Of a stretch of DNA of 64,000 nucleotides, positions 7,550 to 18,094 are shown in pieces; positions within the stretch are counted from its first letter, which is position 1; the number at the start of each line of letters is the position of its first letter. This stretch comes from Actibacterium sp. 188UL27-1 (GTDB lineage Bacteria; Pseudomonadota; Alphaproteobacteria; Rhodobacterales; Rhodobacteraceae). Where the stretch lies: the NCBI RefSeq assembly GCF_016901225.1, contig NZ_JAFEUL010000006.1, positions 1-64,000 of the forward strand. The letters are read 5' to 3'. The position numbers and the translations under genes are program-made. The notes under the pieces were generated by a model that was not told the DNA's origin, ran no database searches, and saw only the letters and a program-made list of their open reading frames with translations.

Positions 7550-9799
7550 TTATTCAGCCGCCTGTGGGACCGGGATCGCCCTGGGCAGGGTGATCTCGGC
7601 CAGCGCGCCGTGGTGAGTATTGCCGTCGAATAGCGGGGCATCGGTTAATTCCAATGTACCGCCATGTTCCTCGATAATCTTTTTGACAATCGACAGGCCC
7701 AGGCCCGTCCCCTTGTCCCGGGTGGTCACATAGGGCTCAAACAGCCGCGCCCGGTTCGCGGGCAGCCCAACACCATTATCCATGATACGAAGGGTGGCAT
7801 GCTGTTCCGCCACCGTCAGCTCGACCCGCACCTCAGGTATGTAGTTTTCCGGCGCGCCGTTTTCCTGAAGGGTTTCAATAGCTTCACCGGCATTCTTAAT
7901 CAGGTTGGTCAGGGCCTGCCCAATCATGGTCTCGTCCAGATCTGCAATCACGGCCATATCCGGCAGATCCGAGGACAGGGTTGGACCCAACGATTGCTCT
8001 TGCAGAACCACCGCATCGCGCACCAAGGCGGTCAGATCGCTGGGGACCCGGCTGGGTTCCGGCATCCGTGCGAATTTCGAAAATTCATCAACAATGCGAC
8101 GCAAGTCGTTGGTTTGACGCACAATCACGTCGGTCATGTTCACAAAGGTTTCGCTGTCATGTTCTAGCTGGCGAGCATATTTGCGCTGGAGCCGCTCGGC
8201 AGACAGTTTGATTGGCGTCAGGGGGTTCTTGATCTCATGGGCGATCCTTCGGGCAACATCCCCCCAGGCCGCCATCCGTTGGGCGCTGACCAGTTCGGTC
8301 ACGTCATCAAAAGCGACCACATATCCTTCTAGCCCACCTTCGGCATTGCGGCGCTTGGCCATGCGCACCAGAAAGTTCTCCATCTTGCCGGCCCGCGTCA
8401 TGCGCAGTTCTTCCTGGGCCGTCTCCCGGGTGCCGTGGCGCAGTTTGTCAAATAGAACCTCAAATTCCGGAGCAATTGCCGCCAATTGTCCGGTCAGGGA
8501 GGATGCCCCCAAAAGTCGCAAGGCAGACGGGTTCGCAAATGTCACTTGCCCGTCCGGGTCGATCCCGATCACGCCAGCCGTGACAGAGGACAGAACGCTG
8601 TCAAACAACCGCCTGCGGTCTTCGATCTGGGCATTGGTTTCCAGCAGCGCATCGCGCTGGCCCTTCAATTGCCGCGTCATCTGGTTGAAGATCCGGCCCA
8701 GCATGGCGATCTCGTCATCGCCCTTTTCCTCGCGCACCCGCACCGATAAATCACCGGAGCCCACACGTTGCGCGGCACCCGCCAGCCGACCCACAGGGCG
8801 GGATAGACGTTCGGCAAACCACAAGCCGACCCAGATGGCGGCAAGCAGCAAGATGACGGCAAAGCCCAGATAAATCAGGCCAAAGTCGAACAGCATCCGC
8901 CCCCGGTCGCTCTCCAATTGCTGGTAGAGACCAACCGTTTCCTGGGTCTCGTCCAGCAGTTGCAGGATCGACCCATCGACCACGCGACTGACATACAGAT
9001 AGTGATCGGGATAGGCGTTCAGCCGGATCAGCGCCCGGAATTCATTGTTGTCCCAATCCTCGATGATCAGCGGCGTGCCACTTTCCGCAGCGGCGATCTG
9101 TTCGGGTGTCGGCATCTCGAAGTCGAAGAGGTAGGATCGCTCCCCCCGCGCGCGGATCCGCCCGTCCGAATTGATGACAAACGCCTCCCGCAGGCCGCGC
9201 TGGATCTGCGACTGACCACGCCCCAGAACAAGCCGCAATTCACTTTCCGAGATCAACCGCTGCGACACCCGTGCGGCATTCAGATATTTGGCAAGGGCGG
9301 CGGCATCCTCCCGCAGATCCATATGGTGTTCGTCTTCGTAGGCCTGGGCCGCGGCCAGCGAATTGCTGAGCACGTTGCGCACCCGTTCAGAGAACCACCC
9401 TTCGAGACCAACATTGATGGTCAGCCCGGCAAAGACCGCCACCAGCACCGTGGGCACAAAGGCGATCCCGACAAACACGACCGTCAACCGCAGATGCAAC
9501 TTTGATCCAGCTGATTTCGCCCGGCGCGCCGCAATCATGCGTGCGACCCGCACCATGACCAGGGCGGCAACAGCCAGAATGTACACGAGATCGGCCAGCA
9601 GGATCAGCCGTAGGGCTGGAGAGGTCGACGGCACCCCCTGCCCCCATGGCGCCAGGATCAAAAATGTCGCAACCGCCAAAAGCGGGCCTAACGCGACCAA
9701 ACCCAACGTTGCGGCATTTTGAACGCGCCGTTCACGGCGCAACGCCGTCAGGTTATTCCAACGAAAAAAATTAGCGGGGCCTGCCACCTCGCGCCTCAT
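7550..9799 (-). CDS. ntrY: Sensor histidine kinase NtrY
   Basis: This 749-residue membrane kinase phosphorylates NtrX. Hydrophobic segments lie near residues 30-110, followed by a periplasmic part and another transmembrane segment near 300-325. Then come a HAMP linker (RLSRPVGRLAGAAQRVGSGD), a PAS domain (VLSSVTAGVIGIDPDGQVTFAN), the HisKA box ([18 protein letters not shown]) and the HATPase domain with the N box, DNGVGLP and GTGLGLSIVKKIIEEHGG. It lies 87 bp after ntrC, longer than the other operon junctions, so a promoter before ntrY is possible. Confidence 0.95.
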   Translation of the reverse strand: MRREVAGPANFFRWNNLTALRRERRVQNAATLGLVALGPLLAVATFLILAPWGQGVPSTSPALRLILLADLVYILAVAALVMVRVARMIAARRAKSAGSKLHLRLTVVFVGIAFVPTVLVAVFAGLTINVGLEGWFSERVRNVLSNSLAAAQAYEDEHHMDLREDAAALAKYLNAARVSQRLISESELRLVLGRGQSQIQRGLREAFVINSDGRIRARGERSYLFDFEMPTPEQIAAAESGTPLIIEDWDNNEFRALIRLNAYPDHYLYVSRVVDGSILQLLDETQETVGLYQQLESDRGRMLFDFGLIYLGFAVILLLAAIWVGLWFAERLSRPVGRLAGAAQRVGSGDLSVRVREEKGDDEIAMLGRIFNQMTRQLKGQRDALLETNAQIEDRRRLFDSVLSSVTAGVIGIDPDGQVTFANPSALRLLGASSLTGQLAAIAPEFEVLFDKLRHGTRETAQEELRMTRAGKMENFLVRMAKRRNAEGGLEGYVVAFDDVTELVSAQRMAAWGDVARRIAHEIKNPLTPIKLSAERLQRKYARQLEHDSETFVNMTDVIVRQTNDLRRIVDEFSKFARMPEPSRVPSDLTALVRDAVVLQEQSLGPTLSSDLPDMAVIADLDETMIGQALTNLIKNAGEAIETLQENGAPENYIPEVRVELTVAEQHATLRIMDNGVGLPANRARLFEPYVTTRDKGTGLGLSIVKKIIEEHGGTLELTDAPLFDGNTHHGALAEITLPRAIPVPQAAE

Positions 9800-9886
9800 T
9801 ATTTTGTGCCGCCTGCACGGCTTACCGCCAAATACCGTGATCGTTAGCGGGGTCAGTCGCCCCTATGCCACGGCTCTGTTGCGGTT

Positions 9887-11260
9887 TTACATCAACTTGC
9901 GGCGCCGTGTCACGCGAATATCGAGGTCGGTGATCTTCTTTCTGAGCGTATTGCGGTTGATGCCCAGCAAATCGGCACATTTCGCCTGATTTCCACCGGT
10001 TGCGTCCAGCGCAATTTCAATCAGGGGCATCTCCACCTCCCGCAGGATCCGCTGGTACAGGCCCGGCGACGGCAACACACCGCCATGCAGGTCGAAATGG
10101 CGGCGCAGATGCTTGGCGACAGAGGTGGATAACTTCTCCCCCTCCCCGCCTCCGACAAAGGGTTCGATCTCTGGCTGGTTGCCCAGCACCAACTCCACTT
10201 CCTTGCGCCCGATCTCTTCCTCGGAGGATGTCACGACAAGCCGTCGGATCGTGTTTTCCAACTGGCGGACATTGCCAGGCCAGCTATAGGCGCGGATCAG
10301 GTCCATGGCGCCAGAGGAAAAACGGCGCCCGCCCGACACATCGCGGTCGGAGCGGCCCAGGAAATGCTCCGCCAGCAGGGGGATGTCATCCACCCGTTCG
10401 CGCAGGCTGGGCACAGTGATCGACACACCGCCCAGGCGGTAGAACAGATCCTGCCGGAACTGCCCCGTCTCCATCTTGTGCATCAGATCACCTTGGCTTG
10501 TAGCCATGACGCGCGGGGCGGTATCGCTGAAACTGTCGAGCATGCGCACGATGCGCGCCTGTGCTTCGGCATCCAGATCGCCAACTTCATCGAACAGGAT
10601 CGATCCCCCCCTGGCCCGCGCAACAACAGAAGATGGCCCATCGACCCCTTCCAGATCCGATGCCGTGGCGACCACGAATGGCAAGGTCCGCCGGTCTGAA
10701 AAATCGTGGATCGCCCGCGCAATCAGCGATTTGCCCGTGCCGCTTTCGCCCGTGATCAAGACTGGCAGATCGGTGTTCATCACCCGCGCCACAAGCCGGT
10801 AGAGCGCCTGCATGACCGATGTGCGCCCCACAAGTGGCAGATCGTCGGTTTCACGTGGGGTCACCGGCTCAATGCGTTTGGCCACGTTCACGCGCCGCTT
10901 GGTCTCCAGCGCGCGGGCCGCCCGCTTCATCAGATCCGGCAGATCGAAGGGTTTGGGCAGATAATCATAGGCTTCGGCCTCCGCCGCCTGGATGGCCGTC
11001 ATGATCGTGTTCTGGGCCGAGATCACGATGACCGGCAATCCTGGCCGTTCTTCGGTGATCTTGGGCAGGGTTTCCAACCCATTCCCGTCAGGCATCACGA
11101 CATCCGAGATCACCAGATCCCCCTTGCCCTCCTCGACCCAGCGCATCAGCGTCACCAGGCTGGACGTGGCATGTACCTTGCACCCGGCCCGCGTCAGGGC
11201 CTGGGTCAACACGGTTCGGATCGTGCGATCATCATCTGCGACCAGAACTGTTCCGTCCAT
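9887..11260 (-). CDS. ntrC: Nitrogen regulation response regulator NtrC (GAFTGA-less type)
   Basis: NtrC is activated by NtrB under nitrogen limitation. The 457-residue protein has a receiver domain (VADDDRT, Asp53 in [11 protein letters not shown], Lys in PKPFDLPD), an AAA+ domain with Walker [18 protein letters not shown] and Walker [12 protein letters not shown], and a Fis-type C-terminal helix-turn-helix ([21 protein letters not shown]). There is no GAFTGA loop; [15 protein letters not shown] occupies that stretch. Rhodobacter capsulatus NtrC also lacks it and works with the housekeeping RNA polymerase, so the same is inferred here. The start overlaps the ntrB stop (TGATG). Confidence 0.95.
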   Translation of the reverse strand: MDGTVLVADDDRTIRTVLTQALTRAGCKVHATSSLVTLMRWVEEGKGDLVISDVVMPDGNGLETLPKITEERPGLPVIVISAQNTIMTAIQAAEAEAYDYLPKPFDLPDLMKRAARALETKRRVNVAKRIEPVTPRETDDLPLVGRTSVMQALYRLVARVMNTDLPVLITGESGTGKSLIARAIHDFSDRRTLPFVVATASDLEGVDGPSSVVARARGGSILFDEVGDLDAEAQARIVRMLDSFSDTAPRVMATSQGDLMHKMETGQFRQDLFYRLGGVSITVPSLRERVDDIPLLAEHFLGRSDRDVSGGRRFSSGAMDLIRAYSWPGNVRQLENTIRRLVVTSSEEEIGRKEVELVLGNQPEIEPFVGGGEGEKLSTSVAKHLRRHFDLHGGVLPSPGLYQRILREVEMPLIEIALDATGGNQAKCADLLGINRNTLRKKITDLDIRVTRRRKLM

Positions 11261-12360
11261 CAGGTGCTCTCCTCGGCAGTGTTTATATCAGTGGCCGCCC
11301 CCTTGGGCGCGACGGGTAGTGACAGTCGAAAAACCGTGCGCCCGGGCACACTGTCCACTGTGATCCAGCCATGGTGATCGGTGATGATTTTGGACACCAG
11401 GGCCAGCCCCAATCCGGTACCATTTTCCCGGCCCGATACGAAGGGTTCAAAGATATCGCTGGCAATGCCCGGCGGCAAACCGGGCCCGTCATCCACGACC
11501 TCAACCTGCAGGGGAACACGGGCGCGGCTTCCATCCGCGCGGCGCACCCGAAGCGACGCATCATAGAATGTGCGCAAGCGGATCACACCTGGCGCGCCGC
11601 CTGTCGCCTCTGCCGCATTCTTGAGCAAATTCAATAGGATCTGCAGAACCTGATCGCCATCCGCGTAAGTGGGTGGGAGAGAGGGATCATAGTCCTCGAC
11701 AATACGCATATGGGCCGCGAACCCGACCATGGCCGATTTCCGCGCACGGTCCAGCAGGTCATGGATATTGACCTCCCGTCGCTCGGGCTCGCGCAGATTT
11801 CCGAACTGTTCGACCTGCTCTAACAACTTAACGATGCGGCGGCTTTCCGCCACGATCAGGTCGGTCAGTTCCAGGTCATCGGGACCCAGGTTCATGCTCA
11901 GCAATTGCGCGGCACCGGTAATCCCTGCCAGGGGGTTCTTGATCTCATGCGCCAGCATCTCGGCCATGCCGATGGCCGATTTGGCGGCTGTTTCCGCCTG
12001 GGCCGACCGCCCGATGCGGCCCGCCAATTCGCGCGGTGTGATCAGGATCAGGACGACGCCGGTCTCATCGGTTACCGGGGCAATCTGGACGGTGCAAATG
12101 GCAGGCGGGCGGTCCCCGGTGCCGACATCGACATCGTTCAGAACAAGCGGAGACTGGGCATCGCGCACCCGCGCAAAACTGCCGTCAAGCTGCGCATTGA
12201 TCATCAACTTATCCCCGACCGGCGCACCCTTCATGTGTCTGAGCGAGGTGTTGAGGAACGCCTCTGCGGCCTGGTTCATGTCCAATATGCGATCAGACAC
12301 ATCCACCAAAAGCGCAGGCGACGGAAGCGCGGCCCAAATGGCATCCGACATGGCCGTCAT
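11260..12360 (-). CDS. ntrB: Nitrogen regulation sensor kinase/phosphatase NtrB
   Basis: This soluble 366-residue histidine kinase is controlled by PII and sets the phosphorylation of NtrC. A PAS domain (about 10-120; [22 protein letters not shown]) is followed by the HisKA box [19 protein letters not shown] and the HATPase motifs ([34 protein letters not shown]). The start overlaps the dusB stop by 4 bp (ATGA) and the stop overlaps ntrC, so dusB, ntrB and ntrC are translationally coupled, as in the nifR3-ntrBC operon of Rhodobacter. Confidence 0.95.
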   Translation of the reverse strand: MTAMSDAIWAALPSPALLVDVSDRILDMNQAAEAFLNTSLRHMKGAPVGDKLMINAQLDGSFARVRDAQSPLVLNDVDVGTGDRPPAICTVQIAPVTDETGVVLILITPRELAGRIGRSAQAETAAKSAIGMAEMLAHEIKNPLAGITGAAQLLSMNLGPDDLELTDLIVAESRRIVKLLEQVEQFGNLREPERREVNIHDLLDRARKSAMVGFAAHMRIVEDYDPSLPPTYADGDQVLQILLNLLKNAAEATGGAPGVIRLRTFYDASLRVRRADGSRARVPLQVEVVDDGPGLPPGIASDIFEPFVSGRENGTGLGLALVSKIITDHHGWITVDSVPGRTVFRLSLPVAPKGAATDINTAEEST

Positions 12361-13361
12361 GCGGCGACCGGAGCGTGATTGGCAAAGGCGCTGGTAATCT
12401 GGGTCAGCACCCGTTGGGGATCCCGCTGGGTCAGTACTTCGCGCCGCAGCGTCGCGGGTGTCACGATCTGATCCATGTACCAGCCCAGATGCTTGCGGGC
12501 GACCTTGCCGCCCAGATCGGCGCCGTAAAAGCGCAGCATCGCCTCATAATGCTCCGCGACAAGCGCCCCAAGGGCTGCACCGGTCGGCGGGGTCGGCGCC
12601 GGGGTGTCAAACAGTTCCGCCGCGACCTGGGCCAGCACCCAGGGCTTGCCCTGCGCACCACGCCCGATCATCACCCCATCCGCGCCCGACGCTGCAAGGG
12701 CAGCCCGCGCCGTGGCGGCATCGACGATATCCCCATTGGCGATCACCGGGATCTTAACCGCCGCCTTGACACCCGCGATGGCAGCCCAATTGGCGCGACC
12801 GTTGTAGAACTGACAGCGGGTACGACCGTGGATGACGATCATCCGAATGCCAGCCGCCTCGGCCCGTTGCGCCAGATCGGCGGCGTTCAGGCAATCATCA
12901 TCCCAGCCCAGCCGGGTTTTCAGCGTCACGGGTACGTTGGTCGCGCCCACCACGGCTTCAATCAGGGTCAAGGCATGGTCCAGATCGCGCATCAAGGCGG
13001 ACCCGGACAGGCCGTTCGTCACCTTCTTGGCGGGGCAGCCCATATTGATGTCGATTTGGCGGGCACCTTGATCGGTGACCATCCGCGCGGCCTCCGCCAT
13101 CCAATATGCATCACGCCCGGCCAGTTGGACGGCGGTGCGGGCCGTGTCCAATCCCAACTCGGCCCGTTCGCGGACACCGGGCTTGGCCTGCACCATCTCT
13201 TGGCTCGCCACCATCTCGCTCACAACCAGCCCGACGCCAAACCGGCTGACCAACTGACGAAAGGGCAAATCAGTGATCCCGGCAAGGGGTGCCAGCAAAA
13301 CAGGCGGTGAAAGGTCTAGGCCTGCCCCTGAAATCGGCATGTGCTTAATCGTTGAGCGCAT
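12357..13361 (-). CDS. dusB: tRNA-dihydrouridine synthase DusB (NifR3)
   Basis: This FMN enzyme reduces uridines in the D-loop of tRNA. The 334-residue TIM barrel shows LAPLAGITDLPFR at the N-terminus, the catalytic-cysteine motif INMGCPAKKVTNGLSGSALM, KTRLGWDD, IHGRTRCQFYNG and the phosphate-binding IANGDI and VMIGRGAQGKPW. I place the start at the ATG of MRSTIKHMPISG because the family begins there; an in-frame ATG 12 codons upstream is possible. It heads the ntrBC operon and is divergent from ispDF. Confidence 0.94.
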   Translation of the reverse strand: MRSTIKHMPISGAGLDLSPPVLLAPLAGITDLPFRQLVSRFGVGLVVSEMVASQEMVQAKPGVRERAELGLDTARTAVQLAGRDAYWMAEAARMVTDQGARQIDINMGCPAKKVTNGLSGSALMRDLDHALTLIEAVVGATNVPVTLKTRLGWDDDCLNAADLAQRAEAAGIRMIVIHGRTRCQFYNGRANWAAIAGVKAAVKIPVIANGDIVDAATARAALAASGADGVMIGRGAQGKPWVLAQVAAELFDTPAPTPPTGAALGALVAEHYEAMLRFYGADLGGKVARKHLGWYMDQIVTPATLRREVLTQRDPQRVLTQITSAFANHAPVAA

Positions 13362-13516
13362 ATCCTGTGGTATCACGGCACATTGCCGGGATGCCAAGGG
13401 GGCAACTTACCTTTCCGCCTCTCAAACAGCATTCGCTTAATTTCTATGCAAGGTGACTGCGAAAACCGCACCCATTGCCCTCCCCGATGGCAGGTCTTAC
13501 ACCAAACGGGCCCGAT

Positions 13517-14677
13517 ATGAGCCTGACCATGCCAGACACGTCTTTGATCGCTGCCATCATTGTTGCCGCCGGGCGTGGTACCCGGGCTGGTGGCCCTGTT
13601 CCCAAACAATATCAGGATCTTGGGGGGCAACCGGTACTGCGCCGCACAGTCGATGCATTCCGCAATCATCCCCGGGTTGATCAGATCGTGGCCGTGATCC
13701 CGCCCGGGGATGACGCCGTGGTTGCCCGCTTATTGGGCATGGAAATCAGCCTTGTGCCCGGTGGGGCAACACGCGGTGAATCTGTCCTCGCGGGCCTACA
13801 GGCACTGCCTGAAACCATTGGCAAGGTCCTGATCCATGACGGGGCCCGCCCCCTGATCCACCGGGACGTCATCGACCGCGTGATCGATGCCCTGGCCGAC
13901 CATCCGGGTGCCGCCCCTGCCCTGCCCGTCACCGACGCGCTGTGGCATGGCCGTCAAGGTCGCGTCCTGGCACCGCATCCACGCGACGGGCTGTGGCGCG
14001 CGCAAACACCCCAGGGATTTGACCGCGCCGCCATCATCGCGGCACATCAATCCCACCAGGGCGCGGCTGCCGACGACGTGGAGGTCGCCCTTGCCGCCGG
14101 TCTTGACGTCGCCATCGTCGCGGGGGACGAAGCAAATCTAAAGATCACCCATGCCCCGGATTTCGACCGGGCGCTGGCCCTGCGCGGCGGAGGACAGATG
14201 GATATTCGCACCGGCACGGGTTACGACGTGCACCGTTTTGGCCCCGGTACCGCCGTCTGGCTGTGCGGCGTCGAGGTGCCCCATGACAGAGCGCTGCAAG
14301 GTCATTCGGATGCCGATGTCGGCCTGCATGCCATCACGGATGCAATCTATGGCGCCTTGGCCGAAGGTGATATCGGACGCCATTTCCCCCCGTCAGATCC
14401 GCAATGGAAAGGGGCGGAGAGCCATATCTTCCTACGCCATGCCGTCGATTTGGCGGCCTCAAAAGGCTACCGGATCTCGAACATTGATTGCACGTTGATC
14501 TGCGAACGGCCCAAGATCGGCCCCCATGCCGCCGCGATGCAACAGGCCATCGCCCAGATCACGGGGTTGGCCCCCGACCGGATCAGCGTCAAGGCCACCA
14601 CGTCCGAACGGCTGGGTTTTACCGGTCGCGAAGAAGGGATCGCCGCCATGGCCGCCACAACCCTGATCGCGCCATGA
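13517..14677 (+). CDS. ispDF: Bifunctional IspD/IspF (CDP-ME synthase and MECDP synthase)
   Basis: This fusion catalyses two steps of the non-mevalonate isoprenoid pathway. The N-terminal half (about 1-225) is the IspD cytidylyltransferase: [24 protein letters not shown], then HDGARPLI and DDVEVA. The C-terminal half (from about 227) is IspF, starting [15 protein letters not shown] with [18 protein letters not shown] and [14 protein letters not shown]. The fusion is normal in many alphaproteobacteria. The start is uncertain: ATGs at 13475, 13517 and 13529 are all in frame and none has a strong ribosome site; 13517 gives the usual length of 386 residues. It overlaps pgpA by 4 bp. Confidence 0.95.
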   Translation: MSLTMPDTSLIAAIIVAAGRGTRAGGPVPKQYQDLGGQPVLRRTVDAFRNHPRVDQIVAVIPPGDDAVVARLLGMEISLVPGGATRGESVLAGLQALPETIGKVLIHDGARPLIHRDVIDRVIDALADHPGAAPALPVTDALWHGRQGRVLAPHPRDGLWRAQTPQGFDRAAIIAAHQSHQGAAADDVEVALAAGLDVAIVAGDEANLKITHAPDFDRALALRGGGQMDIRTGTGYDVHRFGPGTAVWLCGVEVPHDRALQGHSDADVGLHAITDAIYGALAEGDIGRHFPPSDPQWKGAESHIFLRHAVDLAASKGYRISNIDCTLICERPKIGPHAAAMQQAIAQITGLAPDRISVKATTSERLGFTGREEGIAAMAATTLIAP

Positions 14678-15159
14678 ACCGCGCCATCGCAACCCTGTGT
14701 TATATCGGCCTCTTGCGGCCCGGTCCGGGGACATGGGGGTCGCTGGCCGCTGTTCCCATGGCGTGGATATTGCACGGTCTGGGCGGCTTTCTTCTGCTGG
14801 CTTTTGCCACCGTTCTGGCATTTTTCCTGGGCTGGTGGGCCACGGCGCAGGTCACCCGTGGCCAGACCGACCATGACCCATCCGAAATTGTGATTGATGA
14901 ACTGGTGGGTCAGTGGATCGCGCTTTGGCCCCTCTCGGCGGGCCTGTGGGCCATGGGATCGGACCCTTGGATGTTTCCCTGGCCTGGTTGGGCGGGCGCG
15001 TTCCTGTTTTTCCGCGCCTTTGACATCTGGAAACCGTGGCCGGTTTCTTGGGCCGACCGGCAGGAAACGCCGCTGGGGGTGATGTTGGACGACGTGATCG
15101 CCGGTCTGATGGCCGCCTTGGTTGTTTCGGTCAGCGCTGCCATGGCGCATGGGATCTGA
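14674..15159 (+). CDS. pgpA: Phosphatidylglycerophosphatase A
   Basis: PgpA removes phosphate from phosphatidylglycerophosphate to give phosphatidylglycerol in the inner membrane. The 161-residue protein has the PgpA hallmarks: [14 protein letters not shown] near the start, the acidic [14 protein letters not shown] motif, [14 protein letters not shown] and [10 protein letters not shown] near the end. Hydrophobic helices lie between them. Its ATG overlaps the ispDF stop (ATGA), so the two are coupled; pncC follows 3 bp later. Confidence 0.93.
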   Translation: MNRAIATLCYIGLLRPGPGTWGSLAAVPMAWILHGLGGFLLLAFATVLAFFLGWWATAQVTRGQTDHDPSEIVIDELVGQWIALWPLSAGLWAMGSDPWMFPWPGWAGAFLFFRAFDIWKPWPVSWADRQETPLGVMLDDVIAGLMAALVVSVSAAMAHGI

Positions 15160-15162
15160 TCC

Positions 15163-15639
15163 ATGGACAAGGCCGCACATCTTCTGGGCCTGGCCCGGGA
15201 TCGCGGCCTAAAGATCGCGACCGCTGAAAGCTGCACAGGCGGGCTGATCGCGGCGGCCATTACCGAGATACCTGGCTCCTCCGCCATCTTCGACCGGGGT
15301 CTGGTGACCTATTCCAACACCGCCAAGGAGACCGTGCTTGGGGTTCGCAAACAAACCCTGGCCGAGTGTGGTGCGGTGTCCAAAGAGGTTGCAGGTGAGA
15401 TGGCCGCGGGGGCCCTCGCCCGCTCCGATGCTGATCTGGTTGTTGCCGTCACCGGGATCGCCGGGCCTGGAGGGTCAGAGTTCAAGCCCGAGGGCCGGGT
15501 TTGTTTCGCCATCGCCCAAATCGGCAAAGACCCAACCACCATGGTGCTTGATTTCGGCGCCCCGGGCCGCACAGCTGTCCGACAAGCCGCGGTCGATCAG
15601 GCGTTGGATTTGTTGATCGCCGCGATATTGGACGGCTAG
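15163..15639 (+). CDS. pncC: CinA-family nicotinamide-nucleotide amidohydrolase (PncC)
   Basis: This is a stand-alone CinA C-terminal domain that deamidates nicotinamide mononucleotide for NAD recycling. The 158-residue protein shows the family signature ATAESCTGGLIAAAITEIPGSS, then FDRGLVTYSNTAKE, and VAVTGIAGPGG with KPEGRV. It begins 3 bp after pgpA. It meets the MmgE/PrpD gene tail to tail, with the last 4 bp shared. Confidence 0.92.
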   Translation: MDKAAHLLGLARDRGLKIATAESCTGGLIAAAITEIPGSSAIFDRGLVTYSNTAKETVLGVRKQTLAECGAVSKEVAGEMAAGALARSDADLVVAVTGIAGPGGSEFKPEGRVCFAIAQIGKDPTTMVLDFGAPGRTAVRQAAVDQALDLLIAAILDG

Positions 15640-16922
15640 GCCCCCCGCAACACCGCCGCAAGCCCGTCAACATCACCGGCTTCGATCGTCCGATGCAGGT
15701 GTTCGGCCAAGTCTGGGCCAAACAGCGATTGAGCCTTGTGGCGCAGGCGATCTTTCTTTTCAGCGATCATCAGGTTCTGATCAAGATCACCGTTTAAGAC
15801 ACTGCTTTCATTATCAAAGGTCAGCTCGACCCGTGCCTGCACCTCCGTCAAGCTGGCATCCTCTTGCACCGTAACTTTATCGCGTAATCGGACCAGATCA
15901 GGATCGCGACAGATATGGTCGCTGTAGGTTTCTAACGCCCCCGTATCGTGGTCATAAAGCGCCAGGGCGACCACGAAACGGAACGAGAATTTCGCCTCCA
16001 AACCTGTTTGCGGCGCGGGCTGATTGCACACGGTCAGCCACCGGGGATGGGTATGGATCACAACTTTGCGGATTGCCGAAGGGTCGACCTGCACGTCCCG
16101 CACTGCCTCGAGCATCGCATGTAAACCGTGGCAGCAGGCGTGGAACTTATAGCTGACCCTTTCCATTCGCCAATCATCGCCCAGCCCATCAAACGCCGTC
16201 GTATCTGCCATCCCCGCATGGGTTTCGGCAAAACCCTGGGAGCCATCCAGCGCGGCTGGGTCAGAAGTCATCCCAGCCGCAGCCAGCAGGGCGGCCTCCA
16301 CCCCGTTACTGGAGGCAATTCCAGCATTAAGCGGCTTGCCCATTGTCCCAAATTGCGCCTTCAGGCCAGAGGCGCGAGTGCTGACAAGTGCCAAGGCATG
16401 CTCGATCTGTTTTGCGTTCAAATAAAGCAGCTTAGCGGCTGCAATGGTGGCACCGAATGCCCCCGCCGTGGCCGTCTGGTGGAAGCCTGCCTGGTAATGC
16501 GATCGCCCCAGCCAGACCCCGGCGGCAACAGACGCCTCAGCCCCGATCAGCGCAGCCTCCAGCAGATCGGGGCCAGTCGCCTGTGTCTTCTCAGCAAGGG
16601 CCAAGGCGGCGGGGATCACAGCAACCGATGGATGGCCGATATGATCAAAATGAGTGTCATCATAATCCAGCGAGTGGGAGGTCGCGCCATTGATTAAGGC
16701 CGCGATTTTGGCTGGTTGCTTGCCAGTCACACCGACGACGCTGGCATCAGCGGGGCCCCCCGAGCTGCCTTCAACATCCCGCAGGATCCGCGCGACAGGC
16801 TCCTCCCGACCAGCGATTGCCACAGCCGCCCAATCGAACAGCGATAACCGCATGATCTGCAGGGCAGATTCCGAAGGCGTTGCGGTGGAAGCGAAACTGG
16901 CCAGCCGGGCGGCAACGCTCAC
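15636..16922 (-). CDS. MmgE/PrpD family protein
   Basis: This 428-residue member of the 2-methylcitrate dehydratase-like family has the all-alpha domain first ([36 protein letters not shown]) and the smaller domain with FKFH-like [14 protein letters not shown] and IHTHPRWL. In the family the DYDD and HP residues form part of the active site. The family also includes itaconate-related and unassigned enzymes. No other methylcitrate-cycle gene is nearby, so the substrate is not clear. The GTG start overlaps the ratA stop (GTGA). Confidence 0.85.
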   Translation of the reverse strand: MSVAARLASFASTATPSESALQIMRLSLFDWAAVAIAGREEPVARILRDVEGSSGGPADASVVGVTGKQPAKIAALINGATSHSLDYDDTHFDHIGHPSVAVIPAALALAEKTQATGPDLLEAALIGAEASVAAGVWLGRSHYQAGFHQTATAGAFGATIAAAKLLYLNAKQIEHALALVSTRASGLKAQFGTMGKPLNAGIASSNGVEAALLAAAGMTSDPAALDGSQGFAETHAGMADTTAFDGLGDDWRMERVSYKFHACCHGLHAMLEAVRDVQVDPSAIRKVVIHTHPRWLTVCNQPAPQTGLEAKFSFRFVVALALYDHDTGALETYSDHICRDPDLVRLRDKVTVQEDASLTEVQARVELTFDNESSVLNGDLDQNLMIAEKKDRLRHKAQSLFGPDLAEHLHRTIEAGDVDGLAAVLRGA

Positions 16923-17362
16923 CCGTAAAGCTCCTGCGCGCGACGTTCAAAGGCGCGCACGACCCGCTGCATGGCATCGTTAAAGAACAGCCCCGCGGCC
17001 CCCTGCAACAGCGCATTCTTGAACTCGAAATCGACATCGAACCGAACCTCGCATCCCCGGTCAGAGGGCGCAAAGAACCACGAGGAATTCATGTGCCGAA
17101 ACGGTCCGTCGATATATTCGCTGTCGATGCGGCTGCGGTCATTCCACAGGGTGACGCGGCTGCCGAACCGTTCGCGGAACACCTTGAAAGATATGACCAA
17201 ATCGGCATCCATCACCTCCTGTATACCGTTATCCTTACGCGCCCGGATCCGGGCCGCAGCACACCATGGCAGGAACTGCGGATAGGAGCCCACATCGGCG
17301 ACAAGATCGTACATCTGATCTGGGGTGTAGGGCAGTTGCTTGGTTTCAGAATGGCTGGGCAT
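16919..17362 (-). CDS. RatA/COQ10-type START-domain protein
   Basis: This 147-residue SRPBCC-fold protein belongs to the type II toxin RatA/coenzyme Q-binding COQ10 family. It starts [39 protein letters not shown], the typical opening, and ends with [14 protein letters not shown] and [10 protein letters not shown]. In alphaproteobacteria it most likely helps ubiquinone function; the toxin name comes from the E. coli relative that blocks ribosome assembly. Divergent from hpt, with a 66-bp shared promoter region. Confidence 0.88.
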   Translation of the reverse strand: MPSHSETKQLPYTPDQMYDLVADVGSYPQFLPWCAAARIRARKDNGIQEVMDADLVISFKVFRERFGSRVTLWNDRSRIDSEYIDGPFRHMNSSWFFAPSDRGCEVRFDVDFEFKNALLQGAAGLFFNDAMQRVVRAFERRAQELYG

Positions 17363-17428
17363 GAATCGTATTTTATGTTGGTTTGGTCGCGTGTCTTAGC
17401 GGATATAAGGCAGAAGATGGAGGAATTT

Positions 17429-17980
17429 ATGGGGCAGCGACCCTATGTCATCGATCAAATGATCTCGGCCAAGGCGATTGCCGCCCGGATCGAAGGACTG
17501 GCGCGTGAGATCGAGGCCGAATTTGCCGGCACCGACAAGCTGGTTGTGGTGGGGCTGTTGCGCGGCTCGTTCGTGTTCATCGCCGATCTGGTGCGTGAAT
17601 TGGACCTGCCGGTGGAGGTCGATTTCCTGGAGGCCAGCAGCTATGGTGACGGGATGGAAAGCAGCCGGGAAGTGCGCATTCTCAAGGACTTACGCGGCAA
17701 GATCGGCGGGCGCGATGTGCTGGTCGTGGAAGATATCGTTGATACCGGCCATACCCTGAACCACGTGGTGCAATTGCTGCGCGCCCGGGAACCCCGGCAG
17801 CTTGAAACGGTGGCCCTGCTAGACAAACCCATCCGCCGCGAGGTCGATTTCAAAGCCGACTGGACGGGGTTCGAGATCCCCGACGAATTCGTGGTAGGCT
17901 ACGGCATCGATTATGCCCAACGGAACCGAAATCTACCGTTTATCGGCAAGGTGCGCTTCACCGACGAGAATCAGGGTTAA
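17429..17980 (+). CDS. hpt: Hypoxanthine phosphoribosyltransferase
   Basis: This purine-salvage enzyme makes IMP or GMP from the free base and PRPP. The 183-residue protein contains [19 protein letters not shown], the PRPP loop [17 protein letters not shown] and the C-terminal [25 protein letters not shown]. Two in-frame ATGs are close together. The second is chosen because GGAGG at 17419-17423 lies 5 bp before it. The frame stays open far upstream without conservation. Confidence 0.95.
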   Translation: MGQRPYVIDQMISAKAIAARIEGLAREIEAEFAGTDKLVVVGLLRGSFVFIADLVRELDLPVEVDFLEASSYGDGMESSREVRILKDLRGKIGGRDVLVVEDIVDTGHTLNHVVQLLRAREPRQLETVALLDKPIRREVDFKADWTGFEIPDEFVVGYGIDYAQRNRNLPFIGKVRFTDENQG

Positions 17981-18017
17981 TGCATTGAGCGGACTGTATT
18001 TTTGCTGGGCACAATCA

Positions 18018-18045
18018 ATGCACAAAGCATGCACATTTCATGCAT
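18018..18045 (+). promoter_or_regulatory. Three ATGCA(C/T) repeats at exact 11-bp spacing upstream of the LRR gene
   Basis: ATGCAC at 18018, ATGCAC at 18029 and ATGCAT at 18040 start exactly 11 bp apart, so they lie on one face of the helix. A fourth copy, ATGCAT, is at 17980-17985. They end about 50 bp before the LRR gene start, inside an A/T-rich stretch. The arrangement looks like a cooperative binding array for a repressor or activator; the protein is unknown. Confidence 0.45.
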
Positions 18046-18094
18046 ACGATTGGCGCCGCCGTTGCCGGTTAACACACCGCGCGGAGGTGAACGA

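Noticed and set aside
15636-16922. prpD of a methylcitrate cycle
   Set aside because: Family membership is clear, but no prpB/prpC or other cycle genes are near; left as an MmgE/PrpD protein of unknown substrate.
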